The notes beneath the pieces were generated by a model. It searched no databases. It was not told the DNA's origin and saw only the letters and a program-made list of their open reading frames with translations. Positions 7,183 to 18,129 of a DNA stretch of 64,000 nucleotides are shown here, piece by piece. Source of the DNA: Streptomyces sp. NBC_01498. GTDB taxonomy: Bacteria > Actinomycetota > Actinomycetes > Streptomycetales > Streptomycetaceae. The stretch covers positions 2,604,001 through 2,668,000 of the forward strand of contig NZ_CP109598.1 of the NCBI RefSeq assembly GCF_036327775.1, in the 5' to 3' direction. The position numbers were made by a program, and so were the translations under genes. The stretch's first letter is position 1. The number at the start of each line of letters is the position of its first letter.

Positions 7183-9228
7183 TCACAGCAGGGCGCGTTC
7201 CTTCGCCGCCGTGCTCGGCTGCGAGATCCGGTCCAGCAGCAGCCCCAGGCACACGATCGCGAGGCCGGCCGTCATGCCCAGTCCCAGATCGCCCTTGGCC
7301 AGGCCCCGTACCACGTCGACGCCGAGCGCGCCGCCGCCGATCATGCCGCCGATGACGACGATGGCCAGGACCAGCACCACGCCTTGGTTGACGGCGAGTT
7401 GCAGGGCGGGCCGGGCCAACGGGAGCTGCACCTGGCGCAGTTGCTGTCCCGTACCGGCGCCGAGTGAGCGTGCCGCCTCCAGGGCCGACGGGTCGATCTC
7501 CCGGATTCCCTGGGTGGTGATGCGGACGACGGCGGGCAGCGCGTAGACCACGGCGGCGGCGACGGCCGCCGTACGACCCCCGCTGAACAGGGCGATCACC
7601 GGGATCAGATAGATGAACTGCGGCATCGTCTGCATGATGTCGAGCACCGGCCTGATCGCCCGCTCGACGCGGGTGACGCGCGCCGCGAGGATGCCGACGG
7701 CGAAGCCCAGCAGCAGGGTGACCACGAGCGCGGCGAGGACCTGGGAGAGCGTGTCGAGCGAGCGGTCCCAGAGCCCCATCGCGCCGATGGCGGCCAGTGA
7801 CAGCACCACGGTGACGACGGCCCGCCCGCCGGCCCGCAGCGCGAGCGCCGCGCCCAGGAGCAGCAGCGCCCACCAGGGGGTGGCGAGGAGCGCGTCGCGC
7901 ACCGGGTTGATCACCCAGTTCGCGAACCCTTCCGACCAGGTGAGAGTGCCGCCCAACACCGGTACGCCGGAGCCGAGTTCGCGTTCGATCCAGTCGACGG
8001 CCGTGTTGACCGGCGCGCTGATGGAGACGGTCCATGCCTCCGGCCACTCCTTGCGGCCGAGTACGGCTCCGAGTACCGCGCCCCCGGCGACGGCCGCGAC
8101 GATGCCTCCCCACAGCACCCACCAGGTGCCCCGGGTCGCGGCGGCGGGGTCTTCGAGCTGCTCGCCGGCGGCGGCCGTCGTACGGTCCAGCCAGATCGCC
8201 AGCAGGACGACGGCGATTCCGGCGGGCAGCGCGAGGCCGACGTCGACGGTGGACAGGGCCGTGAAGATCTCGTCGCCGAGTCCGCCCGCGCCGATCATCG
8301 AGGCGAGCACGACCATCGAGAGGGACATCATGATCGTCTGGTTGAGGCCGAGGAGCATCTGTTTGCGGGCGAGCGGCAGCCGCGCCGTAGTGAGCCGCTG
8401 CCAGGAACTGGCGCCGAGGGAGGCGGACGCCTCCAGCGCGGCGGCGTCCGCGCCGCGCAGCCCGAGCGCGGTCAGGCGGGCCATCGGCGGGGCCGCGTAG
8501 ATCACGGTCGCGACGAAGACGGACGGCGTGCCGATGTCGAAGAGCAGCACGAACGGCAGCAGGTACGAGAACGCGGGCAGCACCTGCATGGTGTCGAAGA
8601 CCGGCCGCAGGACACGCTGGCAGCGGTCGGACAGTCCCGCCGCGAGCCCGAGCAGGACGCCGACCACTGCCGAGACGATGACGACGACGACCATCAGCGC
8701 CAGGGTCTCCATCGCCGGTTCCCACATGCCGAGCAGTCCGATGACGGCGAAGGTGGCGAGGGCGGTGGCGGCGGTGCGCAGGGCCCGGCGGCGCGCTCCG
8801 GCGCCGCCCGCGTACCAGGCGACGAGGACGGCGGCGAGGGTGACGCCGATGAAGCCGAGGCCCTCCAGCGCGCTCAGCACGCCGTCGACCGCGCTTTCGG
8901 CGGTGTTGCTGATGTGGAGGAGAAAGTAGAGGAAGAGGGGGTGGGTGGTGCGGTTGTCGACGAGCCAGCGGTTGAGGTCGTCCAGCGGTGACCGGACGTC
9001 GACGGTCAGGCCGCCGGGCCAGCTGCCGTCCCGGGTGACGACGGCGCCGACGATCGCGACGAGGACGGCGGCGAGGACGAGGGTCGCGCGGGGGTTCCCG
9101 GCGATCCGGGCCAGGAGGCCGGGGGCGGTGCCGGGGGCGGTGCCGCCCGTGCGGGCGTCGTCCGGGCGGCCGGGGTCGCGCGGGGCCGGGCCGGGCTTCT
9201 CGATCACGGGGTGGGGAGCGGCGCTCAT
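7183..9228 (-). CDS. Betaine ABC transporter permease, two fused permease domains
   Basis: 681 residues, about twice the length of ProW/OpuAB permeases, because two complete transmembrane permease modules are fused. Each carries the cytoplasmic EAA loop: [20 protein letters not shown] in the first half and [20 protein letters not shown] in the second, each preceded by the typical [12 protein letters not shown] or [12 protein letters not shown] segment. The first 40 residues are Pro/Gly-rich and cytoplasmic. The protein would form the whole membrane channel without a partner subunit. Its ATG overlaps the stop of the ATPase gene (ATGA at 9225-9228). Fused permeases of this kind are found in several actinobacterial betaine transporters. 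Confidence 0.92.
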   Translation of the reverse strand: MSAAPHPVIEKPGPAPRDPGRPDDARTGGTAPGTAPGLLARIAGNPRATLVLAAVLVAIVGAVVTRDGSWPGGLTVDVRSPLDDLNRWLVDNRTTHPLFLYFLLHISNTAESAVDGVLSALEGLGFIGVTLAAVLVAWYAGGAGARRRALRTAATALATFAVIGLLGMWEPAMETLALMVVVVIVSAVVGVLLGLAAGLSDRCQRVLRPVFDTMQVLPAFSYLLPFVLLFDIGTPSVFVATVIYAAPPMARLTALGLRGADAAALEASASLGASSWQRLTTARLPLARKQMLLGLNQTIMMSLSMVVLASMIGAGGLGDEIFTALSTVDVGLALPAGIAVVLLAIWLDRTTAAAGEQLEDPAAATRGTWWVLWGGIVAAVAGGAVLGAVLGRKEWPEAWTVSISAPVNTAVDWIERELGSGVPVLGGTLTWSEGFANWVINPVRDALLATPWWALLLLGAALALRAGGRAVVTVVLSLAAIGAMGLWDRSLDTLSQVLAALVVTLLLGFAVGILAARVTRVERAIRPVLDIMQTMPQFIYLIPVIALFSGGRTAAVAAAVVYALPAVVRITTQGIREIDPSALEAARSLGAGTGQQLRQVQLPLARPALQLAVNQGVVLVLAIVVIGGMIGGGALGVDVVRGLAKGDLGLGMTAGLAIVCLGLLLDRISQPSTAAKERALL

Positions 9229-10295
9229 ACCGCCGCCACCTCCTCCTTCGGTTCCGCTTCGCCGTCCAGCCCGGCGACGACGGCGAGCAGCTCCGGGTAA
9301 CCGACGAGTCCGAGCGTGCGGCCGTTCTCCACGACCCGGCAGGGCGCGCCGCTGCGCGCGACGGCCTCGATGGCGCCGGAGACGAGGGTGTCCGGCGGGA
9401 GCGCGACGCCCGCCACGTCCTCCCCGGCGTGCGCGGGGCGCATGGCGCGGCGTACGGAGATGACCTGCTCGCGCGGGACGTCCCGGACGAAGTCGCGTAC
9501 GTAGTCGTCGGCCGGGTTGGCGACGATCTCCTCGGGGGTGCCGAGCTGCACGATCCCGCCGTCGCGCATCAGGGCGATGCGGTCGCCGAGGCGCAGTGCC
9601 TCGTTCAGGTCGTGGGTGATGAAGACCATCGTGCGGCCCTCCTCGCGGTGGAGCCTGATGACCTCCTCCTGCATGTCGCGGCGGATCAGCGGGTCGAGCG
9701 CGCTGAACGGCTCGTCGAACAGCAGGACTTGAGGGTCCACGGCGAGTGCGCGGGCGAGACCGACGCGCTGCTGCTGGCCGCCGGACAGCTGGCCGGGGCG
9801 GCGGTCCTCCAGGCCCCCCAGACCGACGAGCGCGGCGACCTCGGCGGCCTTGAGCCGGCGTTCGGCGCGGGGCATGCCCTGGATCTCCAGGCCGTAGGCG
9901 ACGTTGTCGAGCACCGAGCGGTGCGGGAGCAGTCCGAAGTTCTGGAAGACCATGGCGGCGCGGTGGCGGCGCAGTTCGCGCAGCCGGGTCTTGTCCATGG
10001 CGAGGACGTCCTCACCGTCCATGGAGACGTGTCCGGCGGTCGGCTCGATGAGCCGGGTGAGGCAGCGTACGAGGGTCGACTTGCCCGAGCCGGACAGGCC
10101 CATGACAACGAAGACCTCGCCCTTGCGCACGTCGAAGGAGACGTCGCGGACGGCGGCGGTGCAGCCGGTGCGGGCCCTCAACTCCTCGGCGGACAGGGCC
10201 GCGTACTCCTGGTTCCCCGGTACGCGGTCGGCCTTGGGTCCGAAGACCTTCCACAGATCGCGTACGGAGAAGACCGGTTCGGTGGCGGTCATCAC
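9225..10295 (-). CDS. Betaine/proline ABC transporter ATP-binding protein (ProV/OpuAA-like)
   Basis: 356 residues. All ATPase motifs are intact: Walker [11 protein letters not shown]-loop [10 protein letters not shown], signature LSGGQQQR, Walker [13 protein letters not shown] and switch histidine ITHDLNEA. The start (FGPKADRV...[20 protein letters not shown]) is the ProV/OpuAA pattern rather than that of general ABC proteins. The C-terminus keeps only a shortened CBS-like segment ([20 protein letters not shown]), so ionic-strength sensing through a full CBS pair looks reduced. It energises uptake through the fused permease. It overlaps the choline oxidase stop (10292-10295) at one end and the permease start at the other, so one transcript with coupled translation is likely. 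Confidence 0.94.
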   Translation of the reverse strand: MMTATEPVFSVRDLWKVFGPKADRVPGNQEYAALSAEELRARTGCTAAVRDVSFDVRKGEVFVVMGLSGSGKSTLVRCLTRLIEPTAGHVSMDGEDVLAMDKTRLRELRRHRAAMVFQNFGLLPHRSVLDNVAYGLEIQGMPRAERRLKAAEVAALVGLGGLEDRRPGQLSGGQQQRVGLARALAVDPQVLLFDEPFSALDPLIRRDMQEEVIRLHREEGRTMVFITHDLNEALRLGDRIALMRDGGIVQLGTPEEIVANPADDYVRDFVRDVPREQVISVRRAMRPAHAGEDVAGVALPPDTLVSGAIEAVARSGAPCRVVENGRTLGLVGYPELLAVVAGLDGEAEPKEEVAAV

Positions 10296-12139
10296 GCATC
10301 ACCTCCCGGTGCGGTGGTGGGGTCGGTTGTCTGGGTCGGTGGTGCGGTGGTGGAGGAGGACGTCCCTGCGGATGCCGATGTGGACGTGGAGGCGGATGCC
10401 GACGCGGGTGCTGACGCGGGTGCCGACGCGGACACGGCGGTCGCAGTGGCGCCGGACGTGGCGGTGGTCGCGGCCGTGGCCGTGGCCGTGGCGGTGAGCA
10501 GGTCGGCGCACTTCTCGCCGACCATCAGGACACCGATCATCGGGTTCACGGCCGGGATGGTGGGGAAGACGGACGCGTCGGCGATGCGGATACCGCTCAG
10601 CCCACGGATCGTCAGATCGGGTGCCACGACGGCCTGTTGGTCTTCCACGGCGCCCATCCGGCAGGTGCCGGCCGGGTGGTAGACGGTGTGGGCGCAGCGG
10701 CGGGCGTACTCACTCAGCTCCTCGTCGGAGGTGAGTTCCGGTCCCGGACAGACCTCGCGGATCAGCCAGTTGGCGAGCGGCTCGGTGGCGGCGACGCGCC
10801 GGGCGAGCCGGATGCCGTCCACGAGGGTACGGCCGTCGTGGTCGTCCTCGTCGGTGAAGTACCGGAAGTCCAGGGCCGGTTTGACGTCCGGGTCGGCGCT
10901 GGTGAGGTACAGCCGGCCACGGCTGCGGGGCTTGGGGATGTTGGGCGTCATGGAGACGCCGTGCGGGGGGCGTTCGTACCCCAGCCGCTCGGGGTTGTCG
11001 GTGAACGGTATCTGGTAGAAGTGGAACATCAGGTCCGGGCCCCGGCCCTCCGGGTCGCGCCGGACGAACAGGCCCGCGTCGGAGTCCATCGCGGAGTTCT
11101 CGGGGATCGGCCCGTCGGTCTCCCAGACGACGACCGACTCGGGGTGGTCGAGCAGGTTCTCGCCGACGCCCGGCAGGTCGTGCCTGACGGGTATGGAGAG
11201 GGCTTCCAGGTCGGCGCGCGGTCCGATGCCGGAGTGCAGAAGGAGACGCGGGGTGTCGACAGCACCGGCGCAGACGACGACTTCGCGCCGGGCGCGCAGG
11301 TACGACTCCGTACCGTCGGCCGCGCGTACGCGTACGCCGGTCGCGCGGGTGCCGTCCAGTTCCAGCCGGAAGGCCCAGGTCTCAAGGAACAGACGGAGGT
11401 TGGGGCGGTCCAGGAACGGGTGCAGATACGCCACCGACGCGGACGAACGCGTGTTGTCCTCCGGGTGGTAGGCGAGGTCGAAGAATCCGGCGCCCTCGTG
11501 GAACGGCTTGCGGTTGAAACCCTCGACGCGCGGGACGCCGAGCGCCGACTGCGCCGCGTCGACGAAGTCTCGGGCGATCGGGTTACGGTCCCGTTCGTCC
11601 ACCGGCACGATGTTGTTGCGCAGCCTGCCGAAGTACGGCTCCATGGAGGCCGCGTCCCAGCCGTCCGCCCCGGCCGCCGCCCACTCGTCCCAGTCGGAGG
11701 GCAGCGGCTTGAAGGCGATCAGGGTGTTGTGCGAGGAGCAGCCGCCGAGCACGCGGGCGCGGCTGTGCCGGATGTGGGAGTTGCCGCGCGGCTGTTCGGT
11801 GGTGGGGTAGTCGTAGTCCAGCTCGCCGCCGAGCAGTCCCATCCAGCGCCGGAGGGTCAGCACGTCCGGGCGGTCGACGTCGGAGGGGCCGCCCTCGATG
11901 ACGGCGACGGTGACGCCCGGGTCCTCGGTGAGGCGGGAGGCGATCACCGATCCCGCCGTACCACCTCCGACGACGACGTAGTCGTACTCGTAGTCGTAAA
12001 CGGCGTCGTGAGCGCGGTCGTGGTCGTCGCCGTGAGCGCGGTCGTGGTCACGGTCCTCACCGTGGTCGGAGACGGCGTCGTGCGCGGCGTGCGCGTGGTG
12101 CGTGCCGGCGTCTTCGTGCGCGTCGTCGTGTCTGGTCAT
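10292..12139 (-). CDS. Choline oxidase-like GMC flavoenzyme
   Basis: About 615 residues. It follows the Arthrobacter choline oxidase pattern: FAD-binding [25 protein letters not shown] (the His for covalent FAD and the active-site Ser), [17 protein letters not shown] (catalytic His), and [17 protein letters not shown] (Asn). It should oxidise choline to betaine aldehyde and on to glycine betaine. Two oddities flank the enzyme: about 50 N-terminal residues rich in His/Asp before VVVGGG, and about 70 C-terminal residues of Ala/Ser/Thr/Pro low complexity. The ATG at 12139 has GGAG 12 nt upstream; a GTG at 12157 adds six residues. It lies between betaine-aldehyde dehydrogenase and the transporter genes and overlaps the ATPase start. 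Confidence 0.88.
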   Translation of the reverse strand: MTRHDDAHEDAGTHHAHAAHDAVSDHGEDRDHDRAHGDDHDRAHDAVYDYEYDYVVVGGGTAGSVIASRLTEDPGVTVAVIEGGPSDVDRPDVLTLRRWMGLLGGELDYDYPTTEQPRGNSHIRHSRARVLGGCSSHNTLIAFKPLPSDWDEWAAAGADGWDAASMEPYFGRLRNNIVPVDERDRNPIARDFVDAAQSALGVPRVEGFNRKPFHEGAGFFDLAYHPEDNTRSSASVAYLHPFLDRPNLRLFLETWAFRLELDGTRATGVRVRAADGTESYLRARREVVVCAGAVDTPRLLLHSGIGPRADLEALSIPVRHDLPGVGENLLDHPESVVVWETDGPIPENSAMDSDAGLFVRRDPEGRGPDLMFHFYQIPFTDNPERLGYERPPHGVSMTPNIPKPRSRGRLYLTSADPDVKPALDFRYFTDEDDHDGRTLVDGIRLARRVAATEPLANWLIREVCPGPELTSDEELSEYARRCAHTVYHPAGTCRMGAVEDQQAVVAPDLTIRGLSGIRIADASVFPTIPAVNPMIGVLMVGEKCADLLTATATATAATTATSGATATAVSASAPASAPASASASTSTSASAGTSSSTTAPPTQTTDPTTAPGGDA

Positions 12140-12229
12140 GGGTGTCGTCTGCTCCACTTCCCTGGAGTGCGTCGGAGTGCGTCGGAGGCTTCGGCGCGTC
12201 GGCGCTTCGGAGGTGCCGCGCGCGTGCGG

Positions 12230-13738
12230 TCAGCCGGCGAACCAGCGCACGGGCCGGGGCGCGAGGTTCTGGTAGATGTGCTTGGCCTCGCGGTACTCGG
12301 CGAGACCGGTGGGCCCCAGTTCGCGTCCGATGCCGGACTTGCCGAAGCCGCCCCACTCGGCCTGCGGCAGATAGGGGTGGAAGTCGTTGATCCAGACGGT
12401 GCCGTGCCGCAGCCGTCCGGCCACCCGCCGGGCCCGGCCGGGGTCCGCCGTCCAGACGCCGCCTGCCAGCCCGTACTCGGTGTCGTTGGCGAGCGCGACG
12501 GCCTCGTCCTCCGTACGGAAGGTCTCGACGGTCAGGACGGGGCCGAAGACCTCCTCGCGGACGACGCGCATCTCGCGGTGGCACTGGTCGAGGACGGTCG
12601 GCTCGTAGAAGTACCCGGCGGCGGGCCGCAGTTCACCGGGCGGTGGCCGCTTGCCGCCGGAGCGCAGGACGGCGCCCTCGGCGAGCGCGGACGCGACGTA
12701 CTCCTCGGTCTTCGCCAACTGCCCCGCCGATACGAGCGGTCCGCACTCGACGCCCTCGCCGGAGCCCCGGCCCAGCCGGATGCGCGCGGCGCGGCGGGCG
12801 AGTTCGGCGACGAAGCGCTCGCGCAGGCCCTCCTCGACGATGAGGCGCGAACCGGCGGAGCAGACCTGGCCGCTGTGGATGAACGCGGCGTTCAGGGCCT
12901 GGTCGACGGCGGTGTCGAAGTCCTCGTCGGTGGCGCAGGAGTCGGCGAAGACGACATTCGGGTTCTTCCCGCCGAGCTCCAGCGCGACCTTCTTGACGCC
13001 GGGGGCCGCCGCCCGCATCACCCGCGTACCGCTGGCGAGTCCGCCGGTGAAGGAGACGAGGTCCACGTCCGGGTGTTCGGCCATCCGGGCGCCGACAGGG
13101 TCGCCGGGGCCGGTGACCAGGTTGGCGACACCGGGCGGCAGACCGGCCTCGGTGAGCAGCGCGAGGAGCGCGACGGTGCTGAGCGGGGTGATCTCGCTGG
13201 GCTTGACCACGAAGGTGTTGCCCGCGGCGAGGGCCGGGGCGATCTTCCAACTCGCCTGGAGGAGAGGGTAGTTCCAGGGGGTGATGAGGGCGCAGACGCC
13301 GACCGGTTCGTGCACGACGACGCTGTGCACGTCCGGGGAACCCGCGTCCACGACCCGGCCGGCGCTCTCGTTGGCGACGAGGTCGGCGAAGTAGCCGAAG
13401 GCGTCGGCGACGCAGTCGACGTCGACGCGCCCCTCCTCGACGGTCTTGCCCGCGTCCCGGCTCTCCAGCGCGCCGAGGCTCTCCCGGTCCCGCCGCAACA
13501 GCCCGGCCACGCGCCGCAGCAGCGCGGCCCGCTCGGCGACGGCGGTCCGGGGCCACTCGCCCGCGCCGCCGTCGAAGGCCCGGTGCGCGGCCTCCACGGC
13601 GTGGTCGACGTCCTCGGCCCCGCCCTCGGACACCACCGCGAACGGCGTGGCGTCGGCGGGGTCGATGATCTCGCGGGTGGCTCCGGAGGCGGCATTCCGC
13701 CATTTCCCGTCCACAAAGATGGTCTGTTGTGCCGACAC
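12230..13738 (-). CDS. betB: Betaine-aldehyde dehydrogenase
   Basis: 502 residues, standard ALDH length. Motifs: ITPWNYPLLQASWKIAPALA (cofactor-binding Asn), FTGGLASG, VALELGGKNPNVVF (general-base Glu), SGQVCSAGSR (nucleophilic Cys near residue 293) and EEVFGPVLTV. It oxidises betaine aldehyde to glycine betaine with NAD(P)+. It is the first gene of a five-gene minus-strand operon, followed 90 bp later by choline oxidase and then a betaine ABC transporter; that context favours betaine aldehyde over other aldehydes. The start is a GTG at 13736-13738. The operon promoter should lie in 13739-13900, where I see no clear consensus. Induction by choline or high osmolarity is an inference. Confidence 0.92.
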   Translation of the reverse strand: MSAQQTIFVDGKWRNAASGATREIIDPADATPFAVVSEGGAEDVDHAVEAAHRAFDGGAGEWPRTAVAERAALLRRVAGLLRRDRESLGALESRDAGKTVEEGRVDVDCVADAFGYFADLVANESAGRVVDAGSPDVHSVVVHEPVGVCALITPWNYPLLQASWKIAPALAAGNTFVVKPSEITPLSTVALLALLTEAGLPPGVANLVTGPGDPVGARMAEHPDVDLVSFTGGLASGTRVMRAAAPGVKKVALELGGKNPNVVFADSCATDEDFDTAVDQALNAAFIHSGQVCSAGSRLIVEEGLRERFVAELARRAARIRLGRGSGEGVECGPLVSAGQLAKTEEYVASALAEGAVLRSGGKRPPPGELRPAAGYFYEPTVLDQCHREMRVVREEVFGPVLTVETFRTEDEAVALANDTEYGLAGGVWTADPGRARRVAGRLRHGTVWINDFHPYLPQAEWGGFGKSGIGRELGPTGLAEYREAKHIYQNLAPRPVRWFAG

Positions 13739-13901
13739 GTCGCGTTTGGCCTTCCGTCCCCGTAGCCCAGCACCAGCGGCACTGGGGATCCGTGCCCCTG
13801 CCCCCGGACCGGGAAAGCATGCGTACGCGGTGGCCGAAAGTGTTCGGGGTCACTCGGAGTCGAGGGTGGCCGACGGGGGCCGGGCGCGGGGCCGGGCAGC
13901 A

Positions 13902-13937
13902 CGAAGGCCCCTCGCTGGGGGAGGCGAGGGGCCTTCG
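13902..13937. terminator. Hairpin terminator of the phospholipase gene
   Basis: 14-bp perfect stem CGAAGGCCCCTCGC / GCGAGGGGCCTTCG with an 8-nt loop, 41 bp beyond the stop of the minus-strand phospholipase A2 gene. It also insulates the betaine operon promoter. Confidence 0.85.
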
Positions 13938-13978
13938 AGCAGGGGGGACCGCGGCGCGTCAGGGCGCCGTGGTGCGGG

Positions 13979-14467
13979 TCAGGCGACCGACTTGTTGCCG
14001 TCGACCAGCGCGGAGCGGCCGAAGATGCTGACGGCCTGGTAGTACGTCCACGCCGTGCCGTCGCAGGAGACCTTGGTGGCGCCCGAGTAGTTGGCGCACA
14101 CGCGCTTCAGGTCGGAGTAGAAGGCGCTGTCCAGACGGGACTTGTTGGCGCTGAAGGTGCCGGCCGCCTTGTAGTTGCGGTAGCCGAAGTCGTGGCGCGC
14201 GCAGGAGGTCTGGAACGGGAAGCCGAAGGGGTTGTCCGGCGAGGACGAGCAGTAGTCCGTCGACCAGTCGAAGCCGTACGCGGACCAGGAGCCCTGGTTG
14301 TTGCGGGCGGAGACCCACGAGTTGTAGCTCGCGGCGCTCGTCTGGGTCCAGTTGCTCAGGACCTGCGGCTTGTCGGCGGGCGCGGCGGCGGCCGAGCTCG
14401 CCGACATCAGGGTGGCGGGGAGAGCGAGAGCGAGAGCCGCGAGCGGCATGGCCAGACGTCGGCGCAT
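13979..14467 (-). CDS. Secreted phospholipase A2
   Basis: 162 residues. A signal peptide (MRRRLAMPLAALALALPATL...ASSAAAAPA) is followed by a small domain with the prokaryotic PLA2 signature SCARHDFGYRNY, in which the His-Asp pair is catalytic. The spaced cysteines (DYCSSS, TSCARHD, RVCANY, VSCDGT) could form two disulfides, as in Streptomyces violaceoruber PLA2. It should hydrolyse the sn-2 ester of phospholipids outside the cell in a Ca-dependent way. The start is set by GGAGG 8 nt before the ATG at 14467. A strong hairpin terminator follows. Upstream lies a short palindrome inside a GTTGACAC direct repeat (14491-14521), which may be an operator. Confidence 0.93.
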   Translation of the reverse strand: MRRRLAMPLAALALALPATLMSASSAAAAPADKPQVLSNWTQTSAASYNSWVSARNNQGSWSAYGFDWSTDYCSSSPDNPFGFPFQTSCARHDFGYRNYKAAGTFSANKSRLDSAFYSDLKRVCANYSGATKVSCDGTAWTYYQAVSIFGRSALVDGNKSVA

Positions 14468-14490
14468 TTCCAGAACCTCCGGTGGGGTAC

Positions 14491-14521
14491 AGGTTGACAC
14501 TCCGTGTCCGTTGACACGGAG
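14491..14521. promoter_or_regulatory. Palindrome and GTTGACAC direct repeat upstream of the phospholipase gene
   Basis: CTCCGTGTC-CGTT-GACACGGAG forms a 9-bp inverted repeat (14500-14521) starting 32 bp before the phospholipase ATG. The flanking octamer GTTGACAC occurs twice, 18 bp apart. It could be an operator or a 5'-UTR hairpin. The rest of 14522-14825 shows no gene I can support. Confidence 0.5.
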
Positions 14522-14825
14522 GTCCCTCAGAGCGTGCGGTGGCCGCCGCACGGGTCTACGCGCGATGACCGACGCCGGAATGGTCCCGCAGAATGTGCGC
14601 GCTGTCACCATGCTCATGACGAAACAACCGGGAAACAGGGAACCAACTCAGTGATATAGGGGGCAACTTGCCCCTCGATGGACACCTGGCGCTGTCCGGC
14701 TTCGGCCACGTCCGCCGGCCAACCGGGCTCCGTCCGGCACGGATTGCCCGCCGCGCCCGGCCGCGCCGCGCCGCGCCCCGGTCCCGCCCTGCCGCGCCCG
14801 GCTCCGGTCCCCGCCTCTTCGCGCC

Positions 14826-16052
14826 CTACGCGCCGTCCTTCCCGGTGCTCCCGGCGTTTCCCGCATTCCCGGTGCTCCCGGTGCCGCCAGTACTCCCGGT
14901 GCCGCCCGCGTTCCGGCGTGCTGCCGCCTTCTGCGCCTCCTTGCGTGCCTTCCACGCCTCCCGTCTCACCTCCTCCTTCTCCAGCAGCCGCTGCATCTCC
15001 CTCGCGTCCTCGCGCAGTTCGTACGCCTCGTCCTCGTCCTCCTCGCCGGCGTCCAGCAGTCCCTCCTCGCGCAACTGCTTCGTGTGCGCCTCGATCGGCG
15101 GGTCCGGGTCGAAGTCCGAGGGCCGGGGCCCCTCCGGGCCGTCCGGCCCGATCCGTACCAACTGCTCCACCCGCGCCACCCGGAACCGCACGCCGCGCAC
15201 CGCGATCCCCGGCCCGCGCTTCTCGTCCAGCCGGTCCGCCGCCTTCGCGTACACCTCGCGTTCGGCCTCGCTCAGCCGCCGCTGAACGGGCATCAGGACC
15301 CGGAAGTCGATCGCCAGCCGGTCCCGCGCCGCCTGCGGACTCGGCGCCGCGCCGGAGTGCGGCTTCCACTCCCCGCCCTCGCCGCACTCGGCGACCGCGA
15401 ACGCCGCCGGCAGCAGCACCCCGCCCGGGTGCGTCTCCACCGCCCGCAGCGAGTCCCCGCGCACCTCGGGCGGCGCGCTCCCCGCCTTCAGCACGAACTG
15501 CGTCAGATCGAACTTGAGCAGCCCGTCCGCGATCCCGGTACCGGTGTACGGGTCGATGACGAATCCCTGGGTCCGGCTGGGCAGCCGGTGCGCCTCCCCG
15601 ACCTCGCCCGCGTCCGGGTCCGACGGCCTGGGCGGCTCGGGCCCGTCCGGCCCGAGCCGGATGAACTGCTCCACGCGCACCACGCGATACCGCGTCCCGA
15701 GCACCTTCAGCTCGTTCACCGCGACCCAGTCGAGCTTCTTGGCCACCGCGCCGTACGCGGCACTGTCCTTCGTACGCCCGGCTTCCTCCGCGTCCTTGGC
15801 CAGCCGCCGGAAGTACGCGCCGAGGCTGTCGCGGGCCGACTGCGGGGTGTCCCCACCCCGGTCGAAGATCTCCCAGCCGCCCCGCTCGCACTCCCTGGCG
15901 CCGACGAAGACCGGCAGCCCCATCGCCACGATCCTGGGGTAGCGCTCGCGCGCCCGCCACGCCTCCTCGTCGGCGAACGCCGCGATCGGCCCCTCCTGCC
16001 GCGTCATCCGGATGGTCCGGTAGGCCGGCAGCCCCTCTCCGTATCCGTTCAT
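14826..16052 (-). CDS. DUF5954-type hypothetical protein with internal duplication
   Basis: About 408 residues, soluble, no signal peptide. Two similar halves are visible: RYRVVRVEQFIRLGPDGPEP PRPSD and FRVARVEQLVRIGPDGPEG PRPSD, each preceded by an RD.L...R segment, so the domain is duplicated. This resembles the DUF5954 family of actinobacterial proteins, whose function is unknown. The C-terminus has a charged helical stretch (EDEDEAYELREDAREMQRLL) and ends in a Gly/Thr/Ser/Asn-rich collagen-like tail (GGTGSTGGTGSTGNAGNAGS). The ATG at 16052 lacks a strong ribosome-binding site, so the start is uncertain; in-frame codons continue up to 16172. It appears monocistronic. Confidence 0.65.
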   Translation of the reverse strand: MNGYGEGLPAYRTIRMTRQEGPIAAFADEEAWRARERYPRIVAMGLPVFVGARECERGGWEIFDRGGDTPQSARDSLGAYFRRLAKDAEEAGRTKDSAAYGAVAKKLDWVAVNELKVLGTRYRVVRVEQFIRLGPDGPEPPRPSDPDAGEVGEAHRLPSRTQGFVIDPYTGTGIADGLLKFDLTQFVLKAGSAPPEVRGDSLRAVETHPGGVLLPAAFAVAECGEGGEWKPHSGAAPSPQAARDRLAIDFRVLMPVQRRLSEAEREVYAKAADRLDEKRGPGIAVRGVRFRVARVEQLVRIGPDGPEGPRPSDFDPDPPIEAHTKQLREEGLLDAGEEDEDEAYELREDAREMQRLLEKEEVRREAWKARKEAQKAAARRNAGGTGSTGGTGSTGNAGNAGSTGKDGA

Positions 16053-16178
16053 GCACTCAGTGTGCGCGAACCGGTGCTGTGAGTTGTCCGGAACGGGAAA
16101 ACCCGGAGCGGCAAAACAACGCCCTTTCCCCGTGCGGCGGTTGGCCCGGAGCGGCCCGGCGGCCCCGGACACGACAGA

Positions 16179-16211
16179 GCTCCCGGCGGCCTGCTGGCGG
16201 CTGCCGGGAGC
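16179..16211. terminator. Hairpin terminator after mdh
   Basis: Inverted repeat GCTCCCGGC (16179-16187) / GCCGGGAGC (16203-16211), loop 15 nt, on the downstream side of the minus-strand malate dehydrogenase gene (ends 16354). Confidence 0.5.
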
Positions 16212-16353
16212 CGGGTCGTGCCACGTGTTTCCGCGTACGTACGGGTGAGGCGTGGGGCCTGGGCCCCGGGATCGCGGCCGTTCCCCGGTAACGGACTTCT
16301 CCGGTCGCGGAGTTACCCGGGTCGCGGGGTTACGGAGCAGCGGGGTTACGGGG

Positions 16354-18115
<1,762 letters not shown>

Positions 18116-18129
18116 AACGCGCCGAGCGG

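Noticed and set aside
10637..13765. Very long plus-strand open frame (over 1,000 codons) opposite the betaine genes
   Set aside because: It is the antisense shadow of choline oxidase and betaine-aldehyde dehydrogenase, both with complete catalytic motifs. High GC content removes stop codons from opposite frames.
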